Below, piece after piece: positions 1-10,845 of a stretch of DNA of 64,000 nt. Position numbers and translations under genes: made by a program. The notes beneath the pieces are model-generated. The model saw only the letters and a list, made by a program, of their open reading frames with translations. It made no database searches and had not been told where the DNA came from. The DNA comes from Setophaga petechia (taxonomy: Eukaryota > Chordata > Aves > Passeriformes > Parulidae): NCBI GenBank assembly GCA_024362935.1, contig JANCRA010000066.1:3076501-3140500 (forward strand). Direction: 5' to 3'. Each line of letters opens with the position of its first letter. The stretch's first letter is position 1.

Positions 1-304
1 AGAGCTTCAGTTGCTCAATTCTCCAAAAGAGAGCCCAAAAGGGATCAGTTGTGATACATGGTGAGCCAGTGCAGATGTAGCAAAAAAATACAGGCCAGGA
101 TTTTAAAAACTCCTCCAAAATGAAAAACTTCCCTTAAAGAGCAAATTCAGACACATTTGCTGCCCTCCCAGCCAGTAACAAGTGGCTCTGATGGCTAAAT
201 CCCATTTTTGGCTGCACAAATATCACAGGGCCTCGTTTATTTGGTCTCTTCTGCATCAATTGGGGCAGGGAAGCACAGACACCTCCCAGGGAATAATTCC
301 TTCC
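1..304. other. Unique non-coding sequence
   Basis: I see no repeat family, gene or array here. The 80-residue open frame on the minus strand runs into the family A LTR and has no recognisable domain, so I treat it as chance. Confidence 0.5.
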
Positions 305-745
305 CAGTATCCCATTGTACAGTAGAGGGGAATCCTTGGGATCAGGTGCTCTGGGAAGTCTGAGCCTCTCAAGCACCTCAGAAATGGGGGAAAAAATCCC
401 TAAATTCTCTAAGAATTCAAATTGAAAAGGGAGAGTTGTACATTAGAGGGGAACCTTTGGGATCAGGTGCTCTGGGAAGTCTGAGCCTCTCAAGTACCTC
501 AGAAATGAGGGAAACCCCTAAATCCCATAGGAATTAAAAATGAAAAGGTAAGGTTGTACATTAGAGGGAAATCTTCTGTATCAGGCATTCTGGGAACTCT
601 GTGCCTCTCAAGTGCCTCAGAAATGGGGAAAAACCCCTAAATTCTATAAGAATTAAAAATTCAAAGGGAGGGTTGTACATTAGAGGGGAATCTTTGGGAT
701 CAGGTGTTCTGGCAAGTCTGAACCTCTCAAGTACCTCAGAAATGG
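305..745 (+). repeat. Four ~119-bp tandem units inside family A LTR
   Basis: The GTACA-T/G-TAGAGGG anchor falls at about 317, 438, 556 and 675, giving spacings of 121, 118 and 119 bp. Each unit runs through TCTGGGAAGTCTGA and ACCTCAGAAATG to the AAGAATT region. The second and third units are more diverged than the fourth. Confidence 0.85.
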
Positions 746-927
746 GCAAAGAGAGAAGGGAAATGCAGCTGGGAAATTGGGATAAAAAGGAGGCTGCATC
801 CTCCAAAAACTGGGGAGACCCCAGGGGATGCCCCATGGCCTCTCCCTTGATTGGAATAAAGTTCCAGGACTCCTCTGTCTCCTTTTTGGCCACAAACCTC
901 TGCTGTTTGTGGGTGGATTTTCCTGGC
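305..927 (+). mobile_element. Family A LTR, copy 1 (5' truncated)
   Basis: The sequence matches three other places in the window (25589-26065, 31721-32400, and 45960-46649 in reverse). Shared landmarks are the GTACATTAGAGGGGAATC block, the stretch ending in AAATTGGGATAAAAAGGAGG, an AATAAA signal near 857 and a terminal block close to TTTTCCTGG. The LTR call rests on the poly(A) signal near the 3' end and the TG...CA-like ends seen in better copies. This copy lacks the 5' part starting TGTCTTTCC. No retroviral coding sequence is attached. It could instead be a non-autonomous element of another class. Confidence 0.6.
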
Positions 928-1499
928 AGCAGGAGAAGGAGCAGCAGAAATGCTGCTCAGCACCATCCCCTGTCACTGATGAACCTGCCAGGGTCCTCAC
1001 ACAGCTCCTAAAGGACATTTGGGGACTGCTGCTGGTGGCTTTGTGTGCCCTGCTCAGAGCTCAGGGCACTACACAAAGCAGATTGCTGCTACAATTCAGT
1101 TTGTAATGCTAAATGAACATTACAGCATTCCAGCCCAGCTCAGACAGTCCCAGTGATTTACCCAAGGCACAGATCTGAGATCTGTGAGTTTATTTGCCAT
1201 GTCAAGCGTGTCCTGCAATGAAGGAAAGCCACTCATTTCTGTGGCACCTTCCCTGCCCTGAGCCCACTGCTCCTGTCAGACAGCAGGAGTGAAAAATCAT
1301 CACATTTCCTGAAAAGTTACATAAGGAATTGATGTAAAATAAAATACCCCAAGTCCTGCTCTTGCCAAACAAGCCTGGCTTCTTTGAGGGAGGGGACAGC
1401 AGAGGGTGACAGGCAGGGCCAGAAAGGAAAGGAAAGAAACAGAAAGGGAACCTCTCTGAGCTGGGATGTGGCACTGCTCACACTGGGCTCTGTTCCTCT
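928..1499. other. Unique non-coding sequence
   Basis: No repeat family or array is recognised. The short open frames on both strands overlap each other and look random. Confidence 0.45.
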
Positions 1500-1600
1500 G
1501 GAATTGATAAAACTGGCAGGATTGGGACTGTCCAGCCTGGAGAAGGGAAAGTTCTTAGGGGAAGCTCATTGCTCCTTCCATTGCACAAAAAAAACCCCAC
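1500..1600 (+). mobile_element. CR1 LINE fragment, sense
   Basis: The segment around GACTGTCCAGCCTGGAGAAG matches the common 'TTCAGCCTGGAGAAGAG' block of the CR1 3' region in sense orientation, followed by a degenerate 'CTCATTG' block. It is short and stops before the CR1 3' end. Confidence 0.6.
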
Positions 1601-1651
1601 AAAAAAGATGGAGAGATGTCACCCTGGTTTTTTAAGATTCTCAAGGCCTTC

Positions 1652-1910
1652 TGATGTTGACATTCTTCTAAGGAACTTTATCACACACTTTCTTGTAAAT
1701 AACTTATTGTTCACATTCCTTTGATGGAGGAGGAGAGAATTGATGGACTGTTGTTGTAGCCAGTGTCATTGGAGAGGTGTCACTGTCACCCTCCAATCCT
1801 CTGTCACCTTTGTAAAACTATAAATATAGGAGTCAGAAAATAAACCTTCCCTTTTTTCCTTCACCTTGAAAGAGGTGTGTGCTCGTGTTCCTTTGTGTCT
1901 GATAGCGACA
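1652..1910 (+). mobile_element. Candidate solo LTR (unnamed family)
   Basis: The segment begins TGATGTTGACATTC and ends GATAGCGACA, which fits TG...CA LTR termini. It has a TATA-like CTATAAATATAGG near 1819 followed about 20 bp later by AATAAA, the compact promoter and poly(A) spacing of some avian ERV LTRs. It occurs once in the window, so its borders cannot be checked internally. I see no target-site duplication. Confidence 0.5.
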
Positions 1911-1917
1911 TTGAGGG

Positions 1918-2190
1918 ACTTTGGACAAGGGATGCAGGGTCAGGACACAGGGAATGGAAAAGAGGAGATTTGGGTGGGATATTGGGAAGGAATTGTTCCC
2001 TGGGAGGGTGAGAAGGGGCTGGGAATTCCCAGAGCAGCTGGGGCTGCCCCTGGCAGTGTCCCAGGCCAGGCTGGACAGGGTTTGGAGCAGCTGGGACAGT
2101 GGGAGGTGTCCCCATGGCAGGGCTGGCACTGGAGGGGCTCTGGGTCCCTTCCAGCCCATTCTGGGATTCCCCTGGGGAGGTGCTGAGAAG
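1918..2190 (+). mobile_element. CR1 LINE 3' region, sense
   Basis: Typical CR1 3' blocks appear in order: a 'GGTGAGAAGG...CCCAGAGCAGCTGGGGCTGCCCC' segment, a 'GTGTCCCAGGCCAGGCTGGA' segment, and the terminal 'CCCTTCCAGCCCATTCTGGGATT' segment. This is the 5'-truncated 3' end expected of CR1 retrotransposition. Confidence 0.8.
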
Positions 2191-2439
2191 GACACACTGA
2201 ACACCACAACCACAGACCCACAAATCAGCTTTTTGTGGCTCATTTTCAGGGCTGGAGGGTTTCCAGCTGGCTGGGCACAGCTTCCTGGTCTCCCTTCACC
2301 TCATCACTCTTTTCTCCAGTTTGCTGGTGGTGGGGAAGTCAATCCTTGGGGTTCTGGTTTTTCAGCAGCCTCCTCCCAGCTGTGGCATCAGAACTGGCAC
2401 CTCCAGTTGGGTTGGTAAAACAGAAGAGTCTTCCTGTTG

Positions 2440-3128
2440 GGAAGGATGAAAGTTTGACAAGAAAGTCTCACAGATGTGTGTGCTTGGCAGAAAGATTTTT
2501 AAATGTAGAATCTGAAGAAGGAATAGAGATGGAAGGAAGTTTTGGTATAGAAGAAAAGAATTGTTGAGCCAGTCTTGCTGGATAACCAAGGAGGCAAAGG
2601 GTGTGTTAGTTAGAAGGGGTTTTTATGGCTTAGAGCAAAGGATAAACCCACCCCAAACAAGAAGATGTTTTTACCAAGCAGAAAGAGAGCACAAGCAGAC
2701 AAGGCAGCAAATGTGGCAAGTAGAAAAAACAGGGTGGGAAAATTCTGCAGTCTCAGAATTTTCCACTGCAAGAAAACTGAAAAACAACTTCTGGTTTAAA
2801 CTGTAATGTACTAACTTTGAGTGACTGGGGAACAGTAACATGAATATGGTGATTATAGCAGTCATGATAGGATATAGATAAAAGTTAAGGTATAGATTGG
2901 TTCTGCTGTATGAAGATGCTCAGCAAAGAAAAATATAGAATGCATTGTGACCAAAACCAAAGGGTCTCCAGGCCTGCCTGCAGCTGGAGCTGCCAGCTGT
3001 GGGCACAGCTCTGTCACCCACCACCCTGGACTGCTGTGACACCTTGGATACAATAAACTGCATTTTGGATACAATAAACTGCATTTTGGAGAGCCCCTGG
3101 AGTCCCACATCTCTCATTCAGGCTGTTA
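2440..3128 (+). mobile_element. Candidate solo LTR (unnamed family)
   Basis: A retroviral-LTR-like segment ends at CAGGCTGTTACA. It carries poly(A) signals (AATAAA) within a directly duplicated ~21-bp motif at about 3048-3090. The 5' end is not resolved; TGTTGAGCCAGTC near 2563 is an alternative start. It is single copy in this window, so the call rests on composition and signal layout. Confidence 0.45.
3046..3091 (+). repeat. ~21-bp direct duplication containing AATAAA
   Basis: GGATACAATAAACTGCATTT occurs twice back to back, doubling the poly(A) signal at the end of the candidate LTR. Confidence 0.8.
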
Positions 3129-4172
3129 CATCTTCCCCTTTCCTACAGAGGATCTCCATTGCAATTGTGACTCCCATTTTAAGAGCCCTTTTCAGCACAA
3201 TTCAGAGCAGCAAGAAGCTCAAGTGTGGCACATGTGCAGGGATGCACCTAAAACCTTCCCCACAGCTTTGGTCAGTCTGTGATTTACAACTTAATTCCCT
3301 AAAAATGGTGGTTGGAGCATAAAAAAAGGGGACACTGGAATGAAATGTTTGCCAAAAAATGGCTGTAGGTCAAAGCACAAGGGAAAGGGAACACTGGGAT
3401 GAAATGTAGGGAAAGAGAAAAAGAGAAAAAGAGAGTTGGGGTAAAATAAAATCAAATCAACAGCTGCCATGTCAGTGTGTCCTGTTCTCTGAGGATGTTC
3501 AGTGACCTTAATGTCACTAAAAGGCACTTCTGTACTGTCTCAGGCACTGACTGAACATCCAAAAGCTTCAAACCTTGTTTTCTTTTTGTGTTCAAGTCCT
3601 AAGAGAGGAAGGACAGATTGAGCTACTCCTTACCCTTCCCTTCGTACATAATTTATCAAAAATAACAACTCCCTTTTCCCTACAACTGCTTTGAAGGTTC
3701 TCTGTGTTGTGTCACAATGAACACAAAAAAACTCCCATTTTTACAAACACTGACGAGATTCACACCAAGATGCAAAAATCAAAGCCTGAATCCAACTGAA
3801 ATTACCTCCTTATGTAACTTTTTGTTGGCAGCAGCAGTGGGGATGAAGCTTGGTTGGTTTTATTTGGGTTTTTTGCGGGGGTTGAGGCCTTGAGGTTATT
3901 TTTCATGTGATTTGTATTAACGCTGTGGTCTGTTTCATTTATTTTCTTGTTTTTTGTTGTATTTCAGCCTCTAAGAGCCACTGGGATGATTCTTTTGGTG
4001 TGGGGGGAAGCTGCATTTGTATTTTTTGCCCAAGGAAACTCTCCCTGCACAGACACAAACCTCAATCTCCACCTCCAGCACAACAAACACCCCATTCCAC
4101 ACGGATTTTCCAAAGGTAAAACAGCTGCCAAACACCCTGAGATCAGCTCCTGCTCCTCCCTGCAACACCCAC
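3129..4172. other. Unique non-coding sequence
   Basis: This is mostly unrecognised AT-rich DNA. A short purine-rich simple repeat of GAAAAA type lies at about 3408-3436. No coding potential is convincing. Confidence 0.5.
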
Positions 4173-4660
4173 TGTGGCTTTCACATTTTCTGGAAAAATC
4201 CCTTCGCCCAGGATTTTTCTCATGGGAAGCTGAGAAGCCTCTGAGAAAAAGGAAAACAATAATTATCTGATTTTCTTCTCCTGTGTTTTTCTGCTTTGGA
4301 ATGTGTTTAAAAAGGAAAACAATTCTTATCTCATTTGCTTCTCCTCTGTTTTGCTCCTTTGGAATGTGTTTGGGGATTGTTTACCCACAGGTGATTGTTT
4401 CATTGGATTCTGCTGGGAGTTGTTTTCACTCTTTGGCCAATTGGGGCCAAGCTGTGTCAGGACTCTGGAAAGAGTCAGGAGTTTTCATTATTGTCTTTTT
4501 AGCCCTCTGTAAATATCCTTTCTGTATTCTTTAGTATAGTTTAGTTTAATATTCTTTAATATAATATAGTATTATAAAATAATAAATTATCCTTCTGAGA
4601 ACATGGAGTCAGATTCATCATTCCTCCCTTCATCTGGGGGCAAAGCCAATAAAATACACC
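4173..4660 (+). mobile_element. Family B LTR, copy 1
   Basis: Starts near TGTGGCTTTCACAT and shares long blocks with 9283, 10385 (reverse), 43.2 kb and 57.2 kb. Landmarks are AAATCCCTTC.CCCAGGATTT, GGAAGCTGAGAAGCCTC, TTTGGAATGTGTTTGG, CCCACAGGTGATTGTTTCAT and GAGTCAGATTCATCATTCC. An AT-rich segment of about 70 bp precedes AATAAATTA, the likely poly(A) signal. A ~40-bp block (AAAAAGGAAAACAAT...) is locally duplicated at 4247-4325. No coding region is attached, so a solo LTR is likely. Confidence 0.75.
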
Positions 4661-4689
4661 CACAGCTGAAAATACTCCAGCAGCAAAAT

Positions 4690-4830
4690 TCTGGTTTTAA
4701 TCTAACACTGGCCCTCAAGTGTCTCAATGTCCTTCCCAAAGTGAGGGCCCAGAACTGGACACAGCCCTTGAGGTGTGGCCTCACCAGAACAGGGGCAGAG
4801 TGACCTCCCTGCTCCTCCTTGTAGAGATGG
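4690..4830 (-). mobile_element. CR1 LINE fragment, antisense
   Basis: GGGCCCAGAACTGGACACAG followed by GAGGTGTGGCCTCACCAGAA is the reverse complement of the well-known CR1 block reading 'GTGAGGCCACA...GTCCAGTTCTGGGCCC'. Confidence 0.85.
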
Positions 4831-5821
4831 AAAATGGGATAACTACAAAGGGATGCTTGCCACATCCTCATAGCAACATCAGAATTTAATCTGCTGCTGA
4901 GAGACCCCTCAGCAAGGTCCATTTAATGCTGGGTGTGAGGAGGAAGATGAGGGTGGGCATTCCTGAAGGATTCAACTTGAGGCTTTGAGTGCATCTCCAC
5001 ATGAAAGATTCCCATCAATGCTTTTATGTACCTCAAGTTTGGAAAGAATGAGAAATAAAGAAACAAAGAAATGAAGATTAAATAAATGAGAATAAAGAAA
5101 TGATAATTTCAAGGTCTGAGCATTTGGCAGAGCCACCCTTGTCACACCCAGGTTGTGCAGGGCAGAGTCCTCCAGGATGTGACAGTGACAACAGGACATG
5201 GAACCAGCTGAGGGAGATTCCCCTGCCCTAAACTGGCTCATCTCTGGAAAAAAGAAAGGTAAAAACCTGGGTCCAGATGCAACAACTTAAAGAGGAAAAC
5301 GCTGGGGCTGTGCAGAACAGGATGGCAGTTCCAAAGACATCTGCTTTTGGAATATAAAAAAGATCTTTATTTCTGCTCTAAAGTGCCCATAAAACTATAA
5401 GGATCCATGAGAGGCTCCAATAAATGCACCAGACCTTTCCTACAGAGTGTGCAGAAGGATTTTTTTAAAGTGCATTTTTAATTATTAAAGTCATTAAGGC
5501 AGCATATTTCTCTGTGCAGCAGCACAAGGATGTTTTGGGGAGGAAAAGGGCCTTTTTAGGTGCAAGCCAATTTGATGAAGGTGAATTCTTTCAGGGAAAG
5601 GAGAGAAATTGCACTGGTGAATCAGCTCCCTGTGCTGTTCCATTTGAAAAGGGTTCCTCAGAAAAGAATAACTCAGGGCAGGTGATGCCCCATCCTTGGT
5701 GCTAAAATTAAGGGCCAGACCCTGTTAAGGGATATATAAAAAAAGGCAAAAAAATCATCATGGCATCACAGGAATGGATCCACACAGGCAACAAGAGCAA
5801 AAAACCCCACAAGATTTTCCT
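4831..5821. other. Unique non-coding sequence
   Basis: No family is recognised. An A-rich GAAATAAAGAAAC-type simple stretch lies at about 5045-5105. Confidence 0.5.
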
Positions 5822-6180
5822 GGAAGCAAGAGCAGCCTTAGAGAACAGGGGTGGGAATTATTGTCCCCATTTTTGTTCCTGAAAATGGCCTGGGACAAAC
5901 ACCACAAAGGACAGGGAATTACTGTCCCCACTCTGTCCCTGAAAATGGCCTGTGCAGGGACAAACACCTCAGGGGACAGAGGTGGGAATTATTGTCAGTG
6001 TTGGCCCTGAAAATGGTCTGTGCAGGGACAAATACCACAGAGAACAGGGGTGGGAATTACTGGCCCCAGTTTTGTCCCTGCAAATGGCCTGGTCAGGGAC
6101 AGGGATGGGAATTATTGTCACTTTTGTCCCTGAAAATGGCCTGGTCAGGGACAAACAGCACAGAGGACAGGCAGTGCTGG
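5822..6180 (+). repeat. Minisatellite, 52-71 bp unit, about 5 copies
   Basis: The anchor GAAAATGG(C/T)CTG (GCAAATGG in one unit) recurs at about 5881, 5941, 6009, 6080 and 6132. Each copy carries a 'GGGAATTA(T/C)TGTCCCC...TTTGTCCCTG' block and a 'CAGGGACAAACACCACAGAGGACAG' type block. Unequal spacing shows internal deletions. Open frames across it are repeat shadows. Confidence 0.85.
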
Positions 6181-6429
6181 TGGAATTATCCAGGGGTGCT
6201 GGCAGGAGAAACCCTCAAAGCAAAGCTGTTCCCATGATTTCTTGGAAAACCACAAGTTGGTTTTGGTCTGATTTCCCTGAATTCTCCCAACAATCACAAT
6301 TTAGTCCCAAAGGCTCCTGACCAAGCCAAAGGCAGGCCCAGGTGGGGCTGCAGCAGAGCTGGACACGAATGTTGGTCACTCCACAGCTCCTCTGCCTCAC
6401 ACAGAACTAAAAAACTCAATTTAGAGTAA

Positions 6430-6780
6430 CTCAAGAATCAGTGAAAGTGTCCAAAGGAGACTGCAGAGATGGGGAAGGGTCTGGAGGGACCACAGGAGAG
6501 TGGGTGAGGGCACTTGGGGTGTTCAGCTGGAGAGGAGGAGGCTGAGGGCAGAGCTCAGAGGGGCTGCAGATCCCATCTCTGCTCCCTGGGACAGGGACAG
6601 GAGCCAGGGAAGGGCTGGAGCTGGGCCAGGGTGGGTTTAGGTTGGATTTAGGGAAAGGTTCTTCCCCCTGAGGGTGTTGGGGCCTGGGAAATGAGGTCAG
6701 AGCAGAGGGAACTGCTCCCTCCAGGCAGGGAATTCCCTTTTCTCCTACCAAGGTGCTGCTTTGCCCATTCTCAAGGTGGA
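6430..6780 (+). mobile_element. CR1 LINE 3' region, sense
   Basis: CR1-like blocks run in sense order: GGAGAGGAGGAGGCTGAGGG, CAGAGCTCAGAGGGGCTGCA, a 'GGTTGGATTTAGGGAAAGGTTCTTCCCCCTGAGGGTG' region, then a 'GGAACTGCTCCCTCCAGGCAGGGAATT' type end. It lies directly upstream of a second CR1 with the same internal block. Confidence 0.75.
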
Positions 6781-6784
6781 ATTT

Positions 6785-7175
6785 CAGGGAGCTTCACCTT
6801 TTAGAGGGTCCAGAGGAGGGCCAGGAATGGTGAAGGGGCAGGAGGGGGAGCTGAGGGCATTTGGAGAGGAGGAGGCTGAGGGCAGAGCTCAGAGGGGCTG
6901 CAGCTCCTCCTGATGGAATATTAGGATGGATTTAGGGCACCCAGAGGGTGCTGGGCACTGCCCAGGCTGCCCAGGGAATTGGAACATTCCCAGAGCTCCA
7001 AGGGAGTTTGGACAGGGTGGGATTTTGGGGTGGCTGTGCAGGGCCAGGGTTGGAATCCATGATCCTTGATCCCTTCCAGCTCAGAACTGCATCATTCCAT
7101 GAATTCACTCCATGATTCAATAAATTGAATAGTGAATTGAATAGAATAAAGTGAATCATTCCATGATTGAATAAA
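6785..7175 (+). mobile_element. CR1 LINE 3' end with terminal microsatellite
   Basis: A second CR1 copy repeats GGAGAGGAGGAGGCTGAGGG, continues through 'GGGTGCTGGGCACTGCCCAGGCTGCCCAGGGAA' and ends with 'CCCTTCCAGCTCAGAACTGCATCATTCCATGA'. A degenerate ATTCCATGATT-type microsatellite follows to about 7175, as expected at a CR1 3' terminus. Confidence 0.85.
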
Positions 7176-8556
7176 TCCCCCCTCAAACAGCCCAGCAGAA
7201 GAATCCCTCAGGAGGATCCTTCCACATCCTCACTCAGGTGTCCCCTCAGCCTCGTGGTTCCTCCACCAAGAAAACCAAGTTAACAACAGTTTCCATCTGC
7301 TGGAGGCACAGTGAGTGTGATTTAACTGAACTCTAAAAGGTGTTCACATCTGCTGATAATTAAGTTCAGCTGAGTTTCAATAAGCTGCTAAATCTGCCCA
7401 AGGAAACCCAGGAGTCCAGGGCAGAGGAGCTGGAAATTCAAAGTTGATTCCCCATTTCAAGAGCTCAGATGGAATATTAGCTTTCCTCTTTTTTAAAAGA
7501 GAGAAAAAGATACATTTACCAGACTGAGGAAACATATAGAAAACAACAACAACAAAAAACCCTGACAAAATGACACAGCTTCCCAAACAGACAAGAAATA
7601 AAAAATTTAAACACCATTCCCTGAAATGCAAGTTGTTCCTGAACAGATGAAATAAGGGAGGGGGTGTAGAATCAAAGCCCAGAACTCTGGAGAGCGCCAA
7701 GCACTTCCCTGCTGAAGAATAAAATGTTTTCTGAAAAGGTTTTGTTGAACTCATTTATGGGTAATGTAAGTTACAGCTTAGTAGTGAGGTATAAATATTT
7801 TACATGCCACGACAAGGAGCTTTGTGCTGAGAGCCCAGGAAATGGGAAGGGGGGGTTATTTGCCACAGTTCTGCAGGAATCAATTCCAATTGATCCGTTT
7901 GGAAGTGCCAGTGCTGCTCCCAAGGTTCCCACAGTCCCTGCTGTTGGTTTAGCTGGGTAAACTGTGGGATTGGAAATGGCTTTTTTGTGGCTGCACAAGC
8001 AGCAAAGAGGAGCCACTTCCTTCACCTCCTCCAAGGGAAGATGTAGTGTTGTGCTGTGATTTCAGGGTTTACCCCAGAACCCCGGGTCCCTCCCCTGATA
8101 ATTCCCTCCCAGGTGTGTCAGTCCCCTCTCCTTTCCCCTCCCAGCACTGTCTGTCACTCCTGGAATTCCAGAAGGGATTGGCAGATCCAAAGGATGCCCT
8201 CTACCCCTGGGGGCATTGGGCCATCCAGGTGTCCTTTGTCCCTTTGTCCCTTCCCTCCTGTCCCTGCTTGGTGGCTCCCTGCCCCTTCCCTGCCCCTCTG
8301 CCCGGGGTTCAAAGGAGCAGCAGCCACGGGCTCAGGGAGTTCTGTTGGAGCTGCTGCTGCATTCAGAGGCCTGAGGGCCAGAATAAAGCTCTGGATCCAA
8401 AGCCTCCATCAGAACCGACTCCTTTCCTTCACCATCGCCTTAAAGCTTCTCTGCCAGAGGGAAACCTGAGGAGCAGCCCCTGTTATGGGGGGAAGCTCCT
8501 TCCCAGCACCACCAGAGCTCCTGCAGGCCTGGCCTTGTCCCCACGTGCCAACTGCA
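7176..8556. other. Unique non-coding sequence
   Basis: No repeat family is recognised. The 194-residue open frame at 8046-8630 is proline- and serine-rich, lacks domains and runs into the 41-bp array, so I do not call it a gene. Confidence 0.5.
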
Positions 8557-8926
8557 GCACCCAGCCAGCCCAAAGTGTCTGTGGGGTGAAACACCACACA
8601 CCCAGCCAGCCCAAAGTGTCTGTGGGGTGAAACACCACACACCCAGGCAGCCCAAAGTGTCTGTGGGGTGAAACACCACACACCCAGCCAGCCCAAAGTG
8701 TCTGTGGGGTGAAACACCACACACCCAGGCAGCCCAAAGTGTCTGTGGGTGAAACACCACACACCCAGCCAGCCCAAAGTGTCTGTGGGGTGAAACACCA
8801 CACACCCAGCCAGCCCAAAGTGTCTATGGGGTGAAACACCACACACCCAGCCAGCCCAAAGTGTCTGTGGGTGAAACACCACACACCCAGGCAGCCCAAA
8901 GTGTCTGTGGGGTGAAACACCACAGT
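8557..8926 (+). repeat. 41-bp minisatellite, 9 copies
   Basis: The GCCCAAAGTGTCT anchor ends at 8580, 8621, 8662, 8703, 8744, 8784, 8825, 8866 and 8906, so the period is 41 bp, with two 40-bp units that lost one G. Units differ mainly by CCAGCCAG versus CCAGGCAG. Because 41 is not a multiple of three and the unit has no minus-strand stop in any phase, all three minus-strand frames stay open and give false ORFs of 121-157 residues. Confidence 0.97.
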
Positions 8927-8929
8927 GCC

Positions 8930-9282
8930 GCTGTTTGGTTCAGCAGCAAGGGCCACACAAGCTCAGGCAGGTCCTGTCCAGCTGTGTTGGTAATATTCCG
9001 ATGGTGTAGGATTTGTAGGAAGCAGCACTTTGGTGTTTTGGAGCACAGAGGGGCTTTGAAACAGCTCTATCAGCCCTGGCCAACCTGGCTCTGGTTATTT
9101 GAACTTCAGTTGAGGGGTAAGAATTGGCATAAAATGACAAAAAAACCCAAAAACCCCAGAAGGGAGAGTTGCTGCCTCTGCTCCTCAATAACTGAGCAGC
9201 TCCAGCCCAGGTGGCTCTGGATTTAGAAAATCTGGATTGTGCCCACACAGGCTCTGAGGTGGCAGCAGTGACCTTCAAGGTC
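8930..9282. other. Unique non-coding sequence
   Basis: Nothing recognisable on either strand. Confidence 0.4.
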
Positions 9283-9685
9283 TGTGTCACATTCACATAT
9301 TCTGAAAAATCCTTTCACCCAGGATTTTTCTCTTGGGAGGCTGAGAAGCCTCAGAGAAAAAGGAAAACAATTTTTATCTCATTTGCTTCTCCTGTGTTTT
9401 GCTCCTTTGGAATGTGTTTGGAGATTGTTCACCCACAGGTGATTGTTTCATTGGATTCTGCTGTGAGTTGTTTTCAGTCTTTGGCCAGTCAGGGCCAGGC
9501 TGTGTCAGACCCTGGAGAGAGTCACAAGTTTTCATTATTAGCTATTTAACCTTCTGTAAGCATCCTTTCTGTATTCTTTAATATAAAATAGTATCATAAA
9601 ATAATAAATTATCCTTCTGAGAACATGGGGTCAGATTCATCATTCCTGCCTTCATCTGGAGGGAACACAAACACAATAGGTGTGC
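9283..9685 (+). mobile_element. Family B LTR, copy 2
   Basis: Starts near TGTGTCACATTCACAT and contains all family B landmarks through GAACATGGGGTCAGATTCAT, ending near ACACAAACACAA. The AT segment before AATAAATTA is short (~45 bp). This is the most compact full-length copy in the window. Confidence 0.8.
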
Positions 9686-10384
9686 ACTGGGAGGGCACAG
9701 ACACAGAGTGTGAACACCAACACCCACAGAGCAGTGACAAATTCCTCCTGCTGCTGCTGCTGAGTCAGAGCCAAATGACAAATCAGCCCCAAAGCCAGGC
9801 CAGAAGTCACTTCAGAGTCCTTCAGTCCTCCCCTATTTCCCAGAACAAACTCCCATCCCTCCCAGCCGTATGGAATAGAACTGTTTAAGGAAGGACAGCT
9901 ATTTTTACATTTCAATTTCTCTTGGCATGTGTCTAAGCAAAGCAACATGAACAAAAAGGAGCTGCCTTCAGCTGATCATAACGCCATCAAATTAAAAGTT
10001 TATGTTCTTTAAACACAGCAATGCCTGTCTTTGATGCCTCCACAAAACCAAAAAGTGGCTCACAGAGGAAATCAGAGCGTGAGCAGGAGTGGAGGTGGGA
10101 ACCAGGTGCATCAAAAGGAGGGAAACAAGCACTGAGCTAATGAATGTAAAGGCTCTGACTTGGCTGAGTGGGATGGGATTTGTCATCCTCCAAAGCATTG
10201 TCTTTGTACTGGAAAAACAGAATATTTCGAGGTGGTTTGGGGTTTTTTTTATTTCTAACAGGACAAAAGATGAGATGCACCACTGGCTGTCACTCTGAGG
10301 CTGGTGTTGCCACTGAATTTATCAGCTTGATGTAAGAATTTCCCCTGGACTTACCATCCCTTTAATGCCTGCCCATTACATATT
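9686..10384. other. Unique non-coding sequence
   Basis: No repeats or genes are recognised. A CTG trinucleotide run at about 9748-9760 is minor. Confidence 0.45.
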
Positions 10385-10845
10385 GTAATTGTGGAGTGCC
10401 CTGATGAAGGGAGGAATGATGAATCTGGCTCCATGTTCTCAGAAGGCTGATTTACTATTTTATTATACTATTTAATATTAAAGAATACTATACTAACTAT
10501 ACTAAAGAATACAGAAAGGATACTTACAGAATGTTAAAAAGATAATAATGAAAATAATAAAAGATAATAATGAAATAAAAGCTAATAATGAAAACTCATG
10601 ACTCTCTTTCCAGAGTCCCAACACAGCTCGGCCCTGATTTGCCAAAGAGTGAAAACAACTCACAGCAGAATCCAATGAAACAATCACCTGTGGGGAAACA
10701 ATCTCCAAACACATTCCAAATGAGCAAAACATAGGAGAAGCAAATGAGATAAGAATTGTTTTCCTTTTTCTCTGAGGCTTCTCAGCTTCCCTGGAGAAAA
10801 ATCCTGGGTGAAGGGATTTTTCAGGGAATGTGAATGTGACACATT
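10385..10845 (-). mobile_element. Family B LTR, copy 3 (reverse)
   Basis: This is the reverse complement of family B: GAATCTGGCTCCATGTTCTC near 10423, the AT-rich segment at 10440-10510, CACCTGTGGGGAAACAATC near 10685, and GGGTGAAGGGATTTTTC near 10806. A small AATAATGAAA-type duplication at 10545-10590 enlarges the region matching 'TTTCATTATTATCTTTTTA' of other copies. Confidence 0.8.

Noticed and set aside
1652..3128. Provirus with paired LTRs and internal gag/pol
   Set aside because: The two LTR candidates are unlike each other, and the sequence between them is a CR1 end without retroviral reading frames.
8046..8630. 194-residue frame
   Set aside because: Low-complexity P/S/L content, ends inside the 41-bp array, no domain.
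8557..8926. CRISPR array
   Set aside because: The entire 41-bp period is conserved, with no variable spacer part.
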